A stretch of DNA of 64,000 nt from the NCBI GenBank assembly GCA_000507305.1, contig DF239800.1, positions 129,542 through 193,541 of the forward strand. The letters run 5' to 3'. Below the pieces are notes generated by a model. It was not told where the DNA came from. It made no database searches and was given only the letters and a program-made list of their open reading frames with translations. Each line of letters begins with the position of its first letter. Positions within the stretch are counted from its first letter, which is position 1. Shown here piece after piece: positions 23,795 through 34,018 of this stretch. The position numbers were made by a program, and so were the translations under genes. Origin of the DNA: Breviolum minutum Mf 1.05b.01. Its lineage: Eukaryota; Sar; Dinophyceae; Suessiales; Symbiodiniaceae.

Positions 23795-26700
23795 GAATGA
23801 TTGTTTGATATTGTTTGATTGTTGTTTGATGTTCGGTGTTTGTTTTTTGTTGTTTGCGGTTGACCGTTTTTTTGCTGTTGTCGTTTGTTTTTTGTGTTGT
23901 TTTTGGTTTGTTTTTTGTTTCTATGTTTATTGTGTTTCTTGGTTTGTTTTTTTTGTTTCTTGGTTTGTTTGTTGTTTTTTTGATATTCTTCGTATCCTTG
24001 TCGCCAACTGGAAGAAACTATTGATTGATTTGTACACCTGAAGTTCACCATCAATTCCAAATGTGGTGGAGTGAATAGACTGCGTGGTAGTCACCGTCAT
24101 CCCTGTTTTTGCTCTACTTTGACCTTCCAAAAAAAGCATGTCAAACATGTATGTGAAATCAGACTATTTAATTTAAGGAAGTACAGGATACATTCAAAGA
24201 AAGAACTATGTAACAATAGATACAGTGTAGATACACCACTTGCAAGTACTCTATGTCTATTTCACATCCTGAAAGCCCAGCACATCGCTTGAAACCATCT
24301 GAGAAAATTGAGCTTTTCTGCGAGCTTTGGAGGTTGGCCAACAACTTCCAAAGCTCCCAGAAAAAGATGGTACTTCAACTCGGTGGTTTCAACTAAATGG
24401 TGTTTAAATCTTCACTAACTTAAACCTTCACCTGAGGAAGATGAACTTATTTTGACAAACATACTGTTGATGGAAGAAATCCGGCCAACCACCTGGGATG
24501 TATAGATCCTTGCGAATAATCGGATATCCACTGGTGCAGGATTCTTCCATCAGCAGTATGGAATCGGAAGTGTATGTTTCATGTGTGTGGCTCTACCACC
24601 AACCCGTGTTGAAGCTGGAAACTGAGCCGGAAAAATCCCAACCAAGGGCGCTGGATGTATGTGGCACACCAGCAAAAGTGCGGTATGTGAACCCTGTCAA
24701 TTTGCTTTGTTTCTCCTTGAATTGCATCACACAGTTCCTTTGGCAAAAGGTTTCAATATTCAGTTTCAGAAATTGTTGGAGGAACCACATGCATGTGCTG
24801 TTTCTACAGGAAAAGGGATGGATTTAGTGTATTGTGAATTTTGAAACCACACCCAACTTGTATTTGATTGAATAATTTAATGATAGATTTCCAGGTGGTA
24901 ATTTCAATCACTCTTCATTTTCACCAATACCTGGGGAAATGATCCAATCTGACGAACATATTTTTCAAATGGGTGGGTTCAACCACCAACTAGATTTCCA
25001 TGGGTCCAAGGGGTCAACTAAAAGAACCCTTAGTTATATAAATAAGGGCAGGCCTGACTCCAAGGTTTAGACCTTGCTATGGGAAGGTTTTGACCTTGGT
25101 ATCCGATATTTTCCCAGAGGATCCATGGGATTTCATCATATTTACCCTACATGAAACCCATTAAAAAGTCATCTACATGTAGGGTAAATAATGTAAATAT
25201 GCCAGTCCCAGGGATCCTATTGGTTATGCTTGGATTCCCAAGATTTCGGAAAATTGCACCCAGAACGGTTGGAAATTGGACAACCGTAAAATGCAAACGC
25301 ACAGGTTCTACAGTGCCACGACTCAAAACAATGGTGTTGACCTATTTCATTTTTTTTGGCAAGACCATTTCCCCCCCCCCCAACGTACTCCCCCCAGAAC
25401 TAACGCCTTGTTAAGGGCTAATTAGCCATTGGATTCCCTTACTAAGGCCTTATTAACCAACGCCCTAAAGCCCTCAGGCTGGCCTATGGCCTCTTCTTAC
25501 CAGTTCCTCCCGTGGTGCCCTGCAACGCCTACGGAGTGCCATGACTCAGGGGGCAGACTGAGTCAAGAGTATGTAGAGAGATATCAACAAAAGCAACAAT
25601 CAATAACCTGAGTGGTGGTTTCAAATATTTGTATTTTCACTCTATTTGGGGAAGATTCCCATTTTGACTAATATTTTTTCAAAGGGGTTGAAACCACCAA
25701 CTAGATAACAACATTATCGTCATCACTAATATTATCATTATTATTATCATCAAACCCATCAAATTAATCATACAATTAATCATTCAAGTCATCATCAAAT
25801 TCATCATTTTATTAGATACATCATCTCAATGACAAACATGATTTTTAATCAAATTAGAATATCCAAACATCACCTAAGGGCCGTCACCGGAGCACAGCAT
25901 TTTTTTGAACAAAGTCCACGATGGATCCTCCTACCTTAATGATAAAAAAAGCTGAGATATTTACACCCCCGAAATTTAAAATGGAACCTGAAAAGAAGTC
26001 CCTGGAAAAGGATGTTCCTCTTGAAAAACCATCAGTTTCATGTTTCATGTTGAATTTCGGGGGAGTACATCATAAGCAGATATGCAGTTGTGCAGACTAA
26101 GTATAATTATTTGGTACAGTTCATTATCATAAATACGATTTAGATATTAGTCAGCATGTTCAATATAAATATCGTATATATATACCGTATCATACATGTT
26201 GTACAAGTCACTGGTTTAAATGAAGGAGAACTTAACGTTAAGATTTTACTACAACTAGCCAAATTGATCCACATGTTGCCATGAGATTGTCACTTAGATG
26301 TGGATCTATCTTTATATCAAATTCTAGTTTTTCATCCAACCAACAAGCCCAATTACAACTTGACCATTACTGAGTGGTGGTTTCAAAGTTTTTTTTAATT
26401 TTCATCCCTATTTGGGGAAGATTTCCATTTTGACTATATGATACTTGTCAAATGGGTTGAAACCACCAACTAGATTACTTTTATTACACACGAATCTCTT
26501 TGGGATGACGATATCTCTGAGGTCTTTGTAGGTATCTTCAGCACCACTGCGTGCTGGTGGTTTGCTCGCAAAGAACAACATGCCACGCATTGGAATCAAA
26601 CAGCGGAAACTTGGTCGAAAGATGGTGGGAAGGCGTGCAAGATCCCAGACCTCATGGCCCATGGCCAGCATTTCCCCCCAATCTATGGCATGGAAGGTAA

Positions 26701-29700
26701 TTTATACTCCGGTAAATGAAGAGAACAATAGAACATCTCCATGTTCAATAGGAAATACATCTTCAAATGGTATAGTTTTAGATAATGGCCATGCTTGTTT
26801 ACCAAAGTGCACCAGTAGTTCATTACTAGTCGCAATTATTTCAAAAGCAGTGAACAATCATTCCTGGGGATCCTCTCAGTAGCGCAGCTTGGTGAAAGAC
26901 TTGTAATTAACTATTTTATATACCTAAGTGGTTCCACACATCTTTTTCAGCATGTTTCTTTCCCCTTAATATCTTGGTGAAGATGACCCCACAGATACAA
27001 CCCTGAAAACTGACATGACATTGCAACATCCTCATTTTCAATAGAAAATTACTTCTTCAAATGGTGGGTTTTCCATTGTCATGTTAGTTTTCGGGGGTGT
27101 ATGCTTTCCTTCAATCTGAATCCATCAATCATAACCATTGACTGAGGCTGCATCCACACTCTTCACGGCGATTCTTGCTGGTGTAATCTTCGCTTATGCA
27201 GCGCTGGGTGGTGCAGCAAACGTGGGTGTGCTGGGCATGGTGGTGGGAATTATCATGTATGGAGCCCCCTTGTCCAGTATCTTGACAGCACAGCTTTTAA
27301 CATTTGTTTCATCTTTTTGATTGCAAATTTATATTGAGAGAGCCACAGAGCTGTAGATGATTGGTTGTGTCATGCACCAAAAATGAGAGGGAACTGCAAT
27401 TCCAGTACCATTGTGCCCATCCAAATATATTTCATTTTTTAAATTAATTATTCAGTGAATTGTTCAAGTCATTTGGGTGGCTTTCTGACGGCGCAGGAAG
27501 CCAAAGGTTTCATTCCCCCCTTTCAATGACTAAGAAAGCTAGAACCAAAGGGATGTCTTATGAGCATATCATGTTTTCACATTATTGGGGACTTTTGCTT
27601 AAATAAGCCATCCTGCTCAATGAGAGTCACGCATATCCTTGGCAGCATTGTTTTTTGTTTGTTCCCGTTTTTTGACCCAACATTCCTGATGTTTTTGATT
27701 TAAGGGGTCACCGGTATAAGGACATGTGCGTTTCAAGAACGATTTTGGAACGTATTGGGCCCTTGAATTGTTTAATCATAGGAAATATAGTCATCCTAAC
27801 ATGTCAGGATGGTGTAGAAGTTTAGTGGGACTCCGAGCTTTTGAGTAAGTACTTCGACAGGTGGTGATTTGGTTGAGGTTGCAAAGAGGGATGATGTTTG
27901 TTGCGTTTCATCATGCCAAGGTATGAAAGAAGTGCTGCGAACAAAATCTTCAGAGACGCTTGGCAAGCAAGGTTGTTGGGTCGAGACTTGGAGAACTTCT
28001 TGATCAATGATATCGTTCCGCAGAGGTAGAGTAAAACAGTGTATGTTGTATCACAAAAAACCCTATGCATTGATAGAGTGTATGCCTTATTACCTTATGT
28101 TGTTCCTGGTGGTTCGGCTGGATCTTTGCTGTAGGTATGTTTACTATTGTTTACTTAGTTTTACTTTTTCAAATATTGCTCGTAACATGTTCCACAGCTT
28201 TGGACAAGACCTCATTGCCCACATAAACTCTCTTGCTTGATCACCTGGTTTTGATTCAATAGGAGTATTTGGGTTTTAAGTTCATATAGAGTACCAAAAA
28301 ATACTAATGTTCAAAACATATATCTTGATATTCGAAGAAGGTAGATGATCAAATATTCTACAGTCTTGGCCACCGAGGACATTGCCAGTGATGCAGAGCT
28401 TCTTGGGATTTTTGAACAGCTCCTGTTGGTTCACAGTTGGTGTACGCACAGGGAAGGTGCCTGTTTGGGGCCCCAACATCATCGGCATGATGCTCTCGTT
28501 GCTGCAACTGGTTTCTTGCTTCCCAAAATGGTGGGGATGGGTGGGGATATGTGGGGATTGTTTGTTTTTGAAAAAAACACGGGGCCACAACATAAGATGA
28601 AGTGTTGGAACAAGCTTATGTTACGTTTCTTGTTGGATTTGTGACAGCTACCTAGTTACAGCACTTGAGTATACTTGTGTACTGTGAACTAAATTATTGC
28701 TTTGTGATTCCATCAAAGGTATTGGCAGTGGCAGATTTAGGGCAACGGTTGTGTTTTTTGTTTCCTGCATCCATGCGTATTTGTGTTGAACTGTTTTTAC
28801 TTGTTTCTGTTTTGCAGCTTTGAAGCAGTCAGTTGAAGTCCAAAATCTAGAATATATAAGCCTTTTGACTCTGGCATGCGTCCCAGAAAAGTCTATCTAA
28901 TGGCACCCGGGTCAGTTTTATGACTAGAATGTCGCATGTGGTAGCTCAAACATATCATGTTCAGATCGTTTTTGTGTTTGCCCGGAATCAGTGTCGCCAA
29001 ACATCTTGTTGGATCTACAACACCTTGTTGGATCTACAACGATGGCTTAAATGATCGCATAGCGCATAGCTGTTGAAAGACAGATGTAGCAAATCCTGCC
29101 AGCTCCCACATGAACCCGGCTGTTCAACATGCTGGAACCACCTCAACTCCCATCAGACCTCATTTTGGTGACCACCTCTCCTTCGAAACTTCTTGCCCCC
29201 ACTAAATCAGCTTCCCCCCTGCAGATAAAACATGTTTGTTTTGCTTTTCCAGGAGTTGATGTTTATACATGATTTCTTAAACTTCAAGATTTAGGGTTAC
29301 AAATAGATAGCTTTCCGTCCCACAGTTTGGTAGGTTAGTAAGCCCCAGTTCAAAAAGAACAATAGATATCGGACCTGTTCCATGGGTTGTTTTAATCCAG
29401 CCATATCCAGCCCTTACCGTCTCATATTATGGCAATCAGACGTCATTTTATTTGTGGATGTTTGCGGTTGTCCTCTCCTAATAGTACCCTCTTTATCACT
29501 GACAAACTGTTGCAAGAAATTCTGACTGGTATGTACAAGATCCTTTTTCTGAAATACTGTGATGAATAGAAAAAAAAACATCTTCACTGCATTCCTGTGA
29601 TTGGACATAATTGGTTCGATCCTCAGGTTCTGATCTTCAAATATCCTGCGAAACCCACTATGACCATCGACGATGATGAGTTCGTGCCGCTCTTGAAGGA

Positions 29701-32649
29701 GCATTCCTTGGCTGACATCGCGCGCGACACCTCTTACGAATTGAAAGAGGCCATTGCAGCGCCTTGGATTGTTGATTGCCAAAGCTTGGCGGTGAAAAGT
29801 GGTACGTTTTTTTTTTTGAGAAGACCTTTTGGCGGGGGGGCCTTTCCGAAAAGAAATTGTTTTTTTTTTTGTTGGGGGGGGAGCTGGGTGAGAGGATGTT
29901 TCTGATGATGATGATGATGATGATGATGAACATGAATGATGATGAATGATGATGAATGATGATGCTGAAAGTGATTGATGACGAACGTGATGATGAAAGT
30001 GATGATGGAGATGCATTGTTTTTCAACGAACGATGCGGATTGTGCATAGTACAAGGTTATACTGTAGATGTTGGTTGTTTTTGTTCCTATGAATACTTGT
30101 TATTGAAAGTCATTGCCTTTAATCAATGTATAAGGAACGCCTTTTCCACCAAAGAGAAAACAACATGACATGTGCTGCAGGAGTTATGTAGTAGTGAGTT
30201 GCAAATGCAACATGTGTAATTTGACGATTCATGAGAGCACAGGATTCTTACTGTGTTCACTGGACTGACATCATTGTGTTTGTGTATATATGTATACATT
30301 ATGCACTTTGTAGTTGTAGTTGGATCAGTATAGCAAACACCTGAAACACTTTCGCACAGCTATTGATTCATCAGCAAATGCAGGTGTCAAATTCCAATTC
30401 ACCTTGATTCATGAATCTTAAAGACCATTAAGCCATGTCATGACAAACAGAGCATTACAAAATCGCAATACCCTCCAGGGAACTAACAAAAGATGTCCCT
30501 TGTAAAGGCACTTTTGAAGATGATTTTCCTTTTCCCTTTTCCCCAGGTGGGAAATATGTTAGTTCCCTGCAAATTATTTTGTGTTTTTGGTGGTGTACCC
30601 ACCAACATCATCCTTAGGAGCATAGTCAGTCAATCGGCCTTTTTGTGCAAAAGTCCAGCCAGGAGTGAATCCGGGGAAAAAAAAACGAAATGACACCAAC
30701 ACATAAAAATGGAGAAATCATTTGGCAATTCTTTGTGACCTTTTTGTGATGGTTAAGTGACCCTTTCAATGGTTAAGTGACTAAGTGGCCTCCAACTATG
30801 GGATCAAAAGGTCACTTTGAATCACCTGGTAGTGATCTTCAAAATGAACGTATTATAGAAGTTGGTGAATTTGTATGATTGGCACACAAGATGGGAAGAA
30901 ATGAAGAAATGGAAATGCAAAGTAGTTGCGGGTATTATGCATTTACAGGCAAGTTTCAAACAAATGATTACAATGTGCTTACTGGTATGTAATGGTCCTG
31001 TTGTGTGTTTGTTTGCGTGTTTGTTGTAGATTGCTATCCTTGGTGGATTGTGAACGCTGAGTTGGCCTGTGTGCCTTAAGATGCTACCGAAACCGCACAG
31101 TTTAAGCTAGGATTTGTTTACAGGTTCCCTTTTTTGGGTACCAAGCTATTCTAGCTGGTGGTTTCAAATATTTTTATGTTTACCCATATTTGGGCACCAA
31201 CTAGAATTGCTTTTTGGAAAGATAGGTCAGTAGTGATATGTGAATACTGATTGTAAAGGACAAACCTTAGGTGTGGGAACTCTTGATGAATGATGTCAAA
31301 TTTCTAAGAAAACAATTGGAAACCTGAAAATCAACCAGAACATGCCACGCCAATATGCATGCTGTATGATGTTCAATGTCTTTGAACACCGTCCAGCTTC
31401 ACATATCATACATCGCACCTTGTTTTACAGTCTGGAAAATGAATGGCTGGAACCTAAACTTTATCTGGAAAGGAGACTTATCTCCAAAACCAGCACTTTT
31501 GGGTTCCATGTTTATTTTTGGGGGTGCACCCTCCCTGAAACCAACATAGCACCTGAAACTGGATGGTTGGAATACTAGGTTCCTTTTGAGATGGCCTATT
31601 TTCAGGGGCTATATCAGTTTTTTAGGCCATATCAGTTTCATGGAGTGTACTTTTGGATGTTTTGTTCCCGCTGAATAAGCCACTGCCCAGGACATCACCG
31701 GTTTCTTCTCTCCGCGGGTGGACAATGAGTATATCTCTTTGGACGATGGCGACACACGGCTTCACTGGGGGCAACTATGACCATGGCTGGGAGCTTTCTT
31801 AATGAGTAGAAATTGGACTTAACGACTCCTGTTGATGCTTAACCAGCTAAGTACATGTGTATTAAACCTTGTAAACTTTGAAATGAGCTGGTTTTCAGCT
31901 ATCAATTTGTTTGCTGTATTTTTCCTGCCATCAACAGTGCGAACAGTACAATCTTAGATCAATATTGGTATTGGTGATGTGTTACAGTGTTCTGGTCAAA
32001 TTATAGCGACCTCACACAACCTCACCCCTAAATGGTGGTTTAGTAACGGAAATCTCTTATTTCATGGAAATCTAGGTTTGTAAAATATTACAGTTTGGCC
32101 AGATTGTTCTATGTATGCCTCGTTTTTGGAGTGTTCTTGGTGTGCCAAGTCAAAGGTATCAAGTTCTGTAGCTGAGCCCGGAAGAAAAACAAGGAAAAAC
32201 CACGCCTACTTCGCAAGGTCATGCGTTTCTTCGGGACGTTTTCTAATTTGGAAAGGATTTGGGGACATGTGTTTTTACACATGTTGATATTGAGGTAATT
32301 TGGGGACACATTGATATTAGTTGCGGCGAATGTGCGTAGATCGCTCTATTCGAGTCATATTTTTGTGTGCCAACATGAACTTCGCAACAGCTGCAGTAGT
32401 ATGGTGTGAACATTTAATTATATTGATGATACCACTTTACTTTGGGTTAACTGTTTTACATGCCCATACTGTGCTTTAACACTTAACATTCCGTTGGTCT
32501 TCATTCAACATTTGTCCTGTCAACTACCAGCCCAAGGAGCGGTTGAGTCCAAACAAAAAGAAGGTCACTTGGGCCTAGAGCTATTTGAGAGAGCATTGCT
32601 GATGTTTGTGATAGGACTTCCCATTAAAGAAAACCTGGTAACTCCTTGA
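23360..32649 (+). CDS. SWEET/MtN3-family sugar transporter
   Basis: SWEET proteins are seven-helix carriers that move sugars along their gradient, usually at the plasma membrane or a vacuole. Exons are 23360-23453, 23490-23518, about 24673-24742, 25478-25535, 26522-26632, 27147 to about 27293, 28364-28510, 29627-29801, 31680 to about 31748, and 32531-32649. Signatures are the first repeat (AVFFMTAPLSQHLD, then W-LAYG and PCNAYG) and the second repeat (GIIMYGAPLSSIL, then RTLPV, LNSSCWF and PNIIGMMLSLLQL). Good phase agreement exists at several joins, including a TGG codon split by a GC-AG intron (24743-25477). The tail after helix seven, about 130 residues, is longer than in typical family members and is acidic in part. 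Introns carry family-1, -2 and -4 elements. Confidence 0.85.
23660..23796. repeat. TTG/TTGTTC microsatellite in a SWEET intron
   Basis: About 135 nt of TTG repeats with an internal TTGTTC block follows exon 2. A T-rich, TTTGTT-type region continues to about 23980. Open frames over it are compositional artefacts. Confidence 0.85.
24462..24560. repeat. Family-2 element in a SWEET intron
   Basis: The ends read ACTGTTGATGGAAGAAATCC and GATTCTTCCATCAGCAGT. The core GGGATGTATAGATCCTTG matches the family. It lies in the intron before exon 3. Confidence 0.8.
24673..24742 (+). CDS. SWEET exon 3: helix 2
   Basis: The stretch VNPVNLLCFSLNCITQFLW matches the family's second helix, where an Asn-Cys pair precedes a Trp. 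The exon ends TG before GCAAAA. The missing G comes from the next exon, restoring Trp. The 5' edge is uncertain because the frame is open further upstream. Confidence 0.7.
24895..24993. repeat. Family-4 element in a SWEET intron
   Basis: It begins GTGGTAATTTCAATCACT after CCAG and ends TTCAACCACCAACTAG. The GGGGAAATGATCCAATCTGA core is shared with the 18773 copy. Confidence 0.75.
25478..25535 (+). CDS. SWEET exon 4: YG loop and PxNxxG
   Basis: It reads LAYGLFLPVPPVVPCNAYG, the characteristic Trp-x-x-Tyr-Gly end of helix 2 and the Pro/Asn/Gly start of helix 3. It is bounded by CCTCAG and a GTGCCA donor. Confidence 0.8.
25612..25704. repeat. Family-4 element in a SWEET intron
   Basis: It begins GTGGTGGTTTCAAATATT and ends TTGAAACCACCAACTAG. 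It lies 77 nt after exon 4, in the same intron as the 25969 and 26374 elements. Confidence 0.8.
25969..26067. repeat. Family-1 element in a SWEET intron
   Basis: The left arm ACACCCCCGAAATTTAAAAT is mirrored by a right arm reading TGAATTTCGGGGGAGTA. This is the second of three elements in one intron. Confidence 0.75.
26374..26473. repeat. Family-4 element in a SWEET intron
   Basis: It begins GTGGTGGTTTCAAAGTTT and ends GGTTGAAACCACCAACTAG. It closely resembles the copy at 25612 in the same intron, in the same orientation. Confidence 0.8.
26522..26632 (+). CDS. SWEET exon 5: helix 3
   Basis: It starts VFVGIFSTTACWWFARKEQ after CTCTGAG, in phase with the preceding NAYG. I end it at AAG before GCGTGC, a GC donor that keeps phase with the next exon. 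An alternative end before GTAATT at 26697 would lengthen the helix 3-4 loop but does not keep phase. Confidence 0.65.
26999..27102. repeat. Family-1 element in a SWEET intron
   Basis: The left arm ACCCTGAAAACTGACATGAC is mirrored by a right arm reading GTCATGTTAGTTTTCGGGGG, with CATTG/CAATG continuing the stem. It belongs to the subtype also seen at 8472 and 49942. Confidence 0.8.
27147..27293 (+). CDS. SWEET exon 6: helices 4 and 5
   Basis: It encodes LFTAILAGVIFAYAALGG and then VVGIIMYGAPLSSIL, the repeat-2 counterpart of the Ser-Pro-Leu motif. The acceptor is CTGAG. The donor is unresolved because no GT lies at the expected place. Confidence 0.75.
28364..28510 (+). CDS. SWEET exon 7: helices 6 and 7
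   Basis: It contains RTLPV, FLGFLNSSCWFTVG and WGPNIIGMMLSLLQL, the second PxNxxG...QL signature. It ends CTG before GTTTCT on a codon boundary. The next exon opens VLIFKYP, so the join reproduces the helix-7 end. Confidence 0.85.
29414..30016. other. GAT-rich tract inside a SWEET intron
   Basis: GAT repeats (29906-29960) and runs of T and G create a long His/Ser-rich antisense frame. The sense strand contains SWEET exon 8, so I treat the antisense frame as an artefact. Confidence 0.6.
29627..29801 (+). CDS. SWEET exon 8: end of helix 7 and cytosolic tail
   Basis: After CCTCAG it reads VLIFKYPAKPTMTIDDDEF and continues as a polar, mostly helical tail. It ends G before GTACGT. The GAT microsatellite at 29906-29960 lies in the following intron. 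Confidence 0.75.
30471..30570. repeat. Diverged family-1 element
   Basis: The left arm ACCCTCCAGGGAACTAAC is mirrored by GTTAGTTCCCTG about 80 nt away. It lies in the intron between SWEET exons 8 and 9. Confidence 0.6.
31157..31206. repeat. Internally deleted family-4 element
   Basis: A normal left end (GTGGTTTCAAATATTTTTAT) and a CACCAACTAG right end are separated by only about 30 nt. Half of the usual 95-100 nt is missing. Confidence 0.65.
31528..31640. repeat. Family-1 element in a SWEET intron
   Basis: The left arm CACCCTCCCTGAAACCAACA and a right arm reading ATATCAGTTTCATGGAGTG bracket the usual TTTTCAGGGGCTATATCAG segment, which is partly duplicated. Confidence 0.7.
31680..31748 (+). 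CDS. SWEET exon 9: acidic tail
   Basis: Entered with one base left from exon 8, it reads ATAQDITGFFSPRVDNEYIS and continues acidic. The 3' edge is unresolved: GC at 31749, GC at 31771 and GA at 31779 are candidates, and the frame stays open to 31780. Confidence 0.55.
32531..32649 (+). CDS. SWEET terminal exon (copy 1 of a tandem duplication)
   Basis: After an ACCAG acceptor one frame is open for 39 codons (HLGLELFERALLMFV) to TGA at 32647. The same frame is open in the duplicate copy at 33290-33399. A shorter alternative frame ends at a TAG near 32576. The long frame is preferred because both copies preserve it. Confidence 0.55.
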
Positions 32650-32653
32650 GAAG

Positions 32654-32866
32654 ATGGCATTGCAAGTGTATGCCATTTTGAAGGACAATCATCCCTCTAA
32701 GCAGGTAGGATATCAACAAACGACTGGTGAATGTGTGCATCTACGAAGATTTCATGTTCCAAAATGACTTGATAAATCTGGTTGGTGATAACTTAAGATG
32801 CCCCCAAGAATGACTGGGAACTCCCTTCCTCAAAACATATAATTCGACAATCGATATGAAGGTGAA
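32654..32866 (+). pseudogene. Disrupted copy of the 33404 frame
   Basis: This is the copy-1 counterpart of the intact 61-codon frame. A 19-nt insertion near 32701 and an extra A near 32806 shift the frame, giving an early stop. Alternatively the 19 nt could be ancestral and deleted in copy 2. Confidence 0.4.
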
Positions 32867-33179
32867 TTTTGATCAGGAAAAGAAAAGTAACAAAAAACAC
32901 ATCCCCCAAAAAGGTGTCAAACATCCCAACCAACCTAATGATACCAATGGTCCCAAAGTAGTAGAGGTCAGATATTTGGTTGGAAACAGTTTCATGAAGG
33001 CAAGGATGGTGCATCCGGTATGGATTTTTTTATTTATGGTTTGCGTGGTTACTATGTTCTCTTCACGAAACTCTCTTCCTTCAGTTCCCAAACGGACTTC
33101 CTTTGGATACGTTTGGGAGGTTTCCATGAGGAGGGTTGAAAAAAAAAATGGTAGTGCACTCAAATAAACACATGGGTGT

Positions 33180-33270
33180 CTCCAAAAAATAGGGGTACCC
33201 CCAAATCATCCATTTTAATAGGGTTTTCCATTATAAACCATCCATTTTGGGGTATACCCGTATTTTTGGA
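33180..33270. repeat. Family-3 inverted-repeat element (copy 1)
   Basis: The arms GTGTCTCCAAAAAATAGGGG and CCCGTATTTTTGGAAACACC are mirror copies, with GGTACCCC and GGGGTATACC further in. It was duplicated together with its host segment. Confidence 0.8.
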
Positions 33271-33403
33271 AACACCCAAATCAATGAAGCGGTTGAGTCC
33301 AAACAAAAAGAAGGTCACTTGGGCCTAGAGCTATTTGAGAGAGCATTGCTGATGTTTGTGACAGGACTTCCCATTAAAGAAAACCTGGTAACTCCTTGAG
33401 AAG

Positions 33404-33589
33404 ATGGCATTTCAAGTGTATGCCATTTTGAAGGACAATCATCCCTCTAAGCGACTGGTGAATGTGTTCATCTACGAAGATTTCATGTTCCAAAATGACT
33501 TGATAAATCTGGTTGGTGATAACTTAAGATGCCCCCAGAATGACTGGGAACTCCCTTCCTCAAAACATATAATTCGACAATCGATATGA
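33404..33589 (+). CDS. Small open frame in duplicate copy 2
   Basis: An intact 61-codon frame begins ATGGCATTTCAAG five nt after the TGA of the duplicated terminal exon. It includes VFIYEDFMFQNDLINLVGD and ends in TGA. In copy 1 the corresponding frame (from 32654) is broken by a 19-nt and a 1-nt difference. It could be a small gene, a further exon or 3' UTR. I cannot tell which. Confidence 0.4.
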   Translation: MAFQVYAILKDNHPSKRLVNVFIYEDFMFQNDLINLVGDNLRCPQNDWELPSSKHIIRQSI

Positions 33590-33905
33590 AGGTGAATTTT
33601 GATCAGGAAAAAGAAAAGTAACAAAAAGAACATCCCCCAAAAAGGTGTCAAACATCCCAACCAACCTAATGATACCAATGGTCCCAAAGTAGAAAAGGTC
33701 AGATATTTGGTTGGAAACAGTTTCATGAAGGCAAGGATGGTGCATCCGGTACGGATTTTTTTATTTATGGTTTGCGTGGTTACTATGTTCTCTTCACGAA
33801 ACTCTTTTCCTTCAGTTCCCAAACGGACTTCCTTTGGATACGTTTGGGAGGTTTCCATGAGGAGGGTTTCAAAAAAAAAATGGTAGTGCACTCAAATAAA
33901 CAAAT

Positions 33906-34010
33906 GGGTGTCTCCAAAAAATAGGGGTACCCCCAAATCATCCATTTTAATAGGGTTTTCCATTATAAACCATCCATTTTGGGGTATACCCGTATTTTTG
34001 GAAACACCCC
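33906..34010. repeat. Family-3 inverted-repeat element (copy 2)
   Basis: It is nearly identical to the element at 33180, sitting at the matching place in the second tandem unit. It therefore arose by segment duplication rather than new insertion. Confidence 0.8.
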
Positions 34011-34018
34011 AATCAATG

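Larger units (their letters stand above)
32540..34018. repeat. Tandem duplication of the SWEET 3' end
   Basis: Two copies of a ~730-750 nt unit lie head to tail (32540-33289 and 33290-34018, offset 750). Each holds the terminal SWEET frame, a second open frame beginning ATGGCATT, and a family-3 element at its end. Copy 1 carries 19 extra nt near 32701 and one extra A near 32806. Copy 2 has an extra A near 33608. Confidence 0.9.

Noticed and set aside
23614-24060. Long minus-strand Thr/Arg/Lys-rich frame (148 codons) and plus-strand Leu/Phe-rich frames
   Set aside because: They are produced entirely by TTG/TTGTTC and T-rich repeats inside a SWEET intron.
29414-30016. Minus-strand 200-codon frame rich in His and Ser
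   Set aside because: It runs through a GAT microsatellite and homopolymers and lies antisense to a well-supported SWEET exon.
32531-32579. Short alternative end of the SWEET gene (basic peptide closed by TAG)
   Set aside because: A longer frame over the same bases is preserved in both tandem copies and fits one phase option, so I preferred it.
33599-33886. Plus-strand frame in duplicate copy 2, and its 103-codon counterpart in copy 1 (32856-33167)
   Set aside because: Substitutions between the copies change amino acids freely, and an extra A removes the start in copy 2, so there is no sign of selection. It is probably 3' flank.
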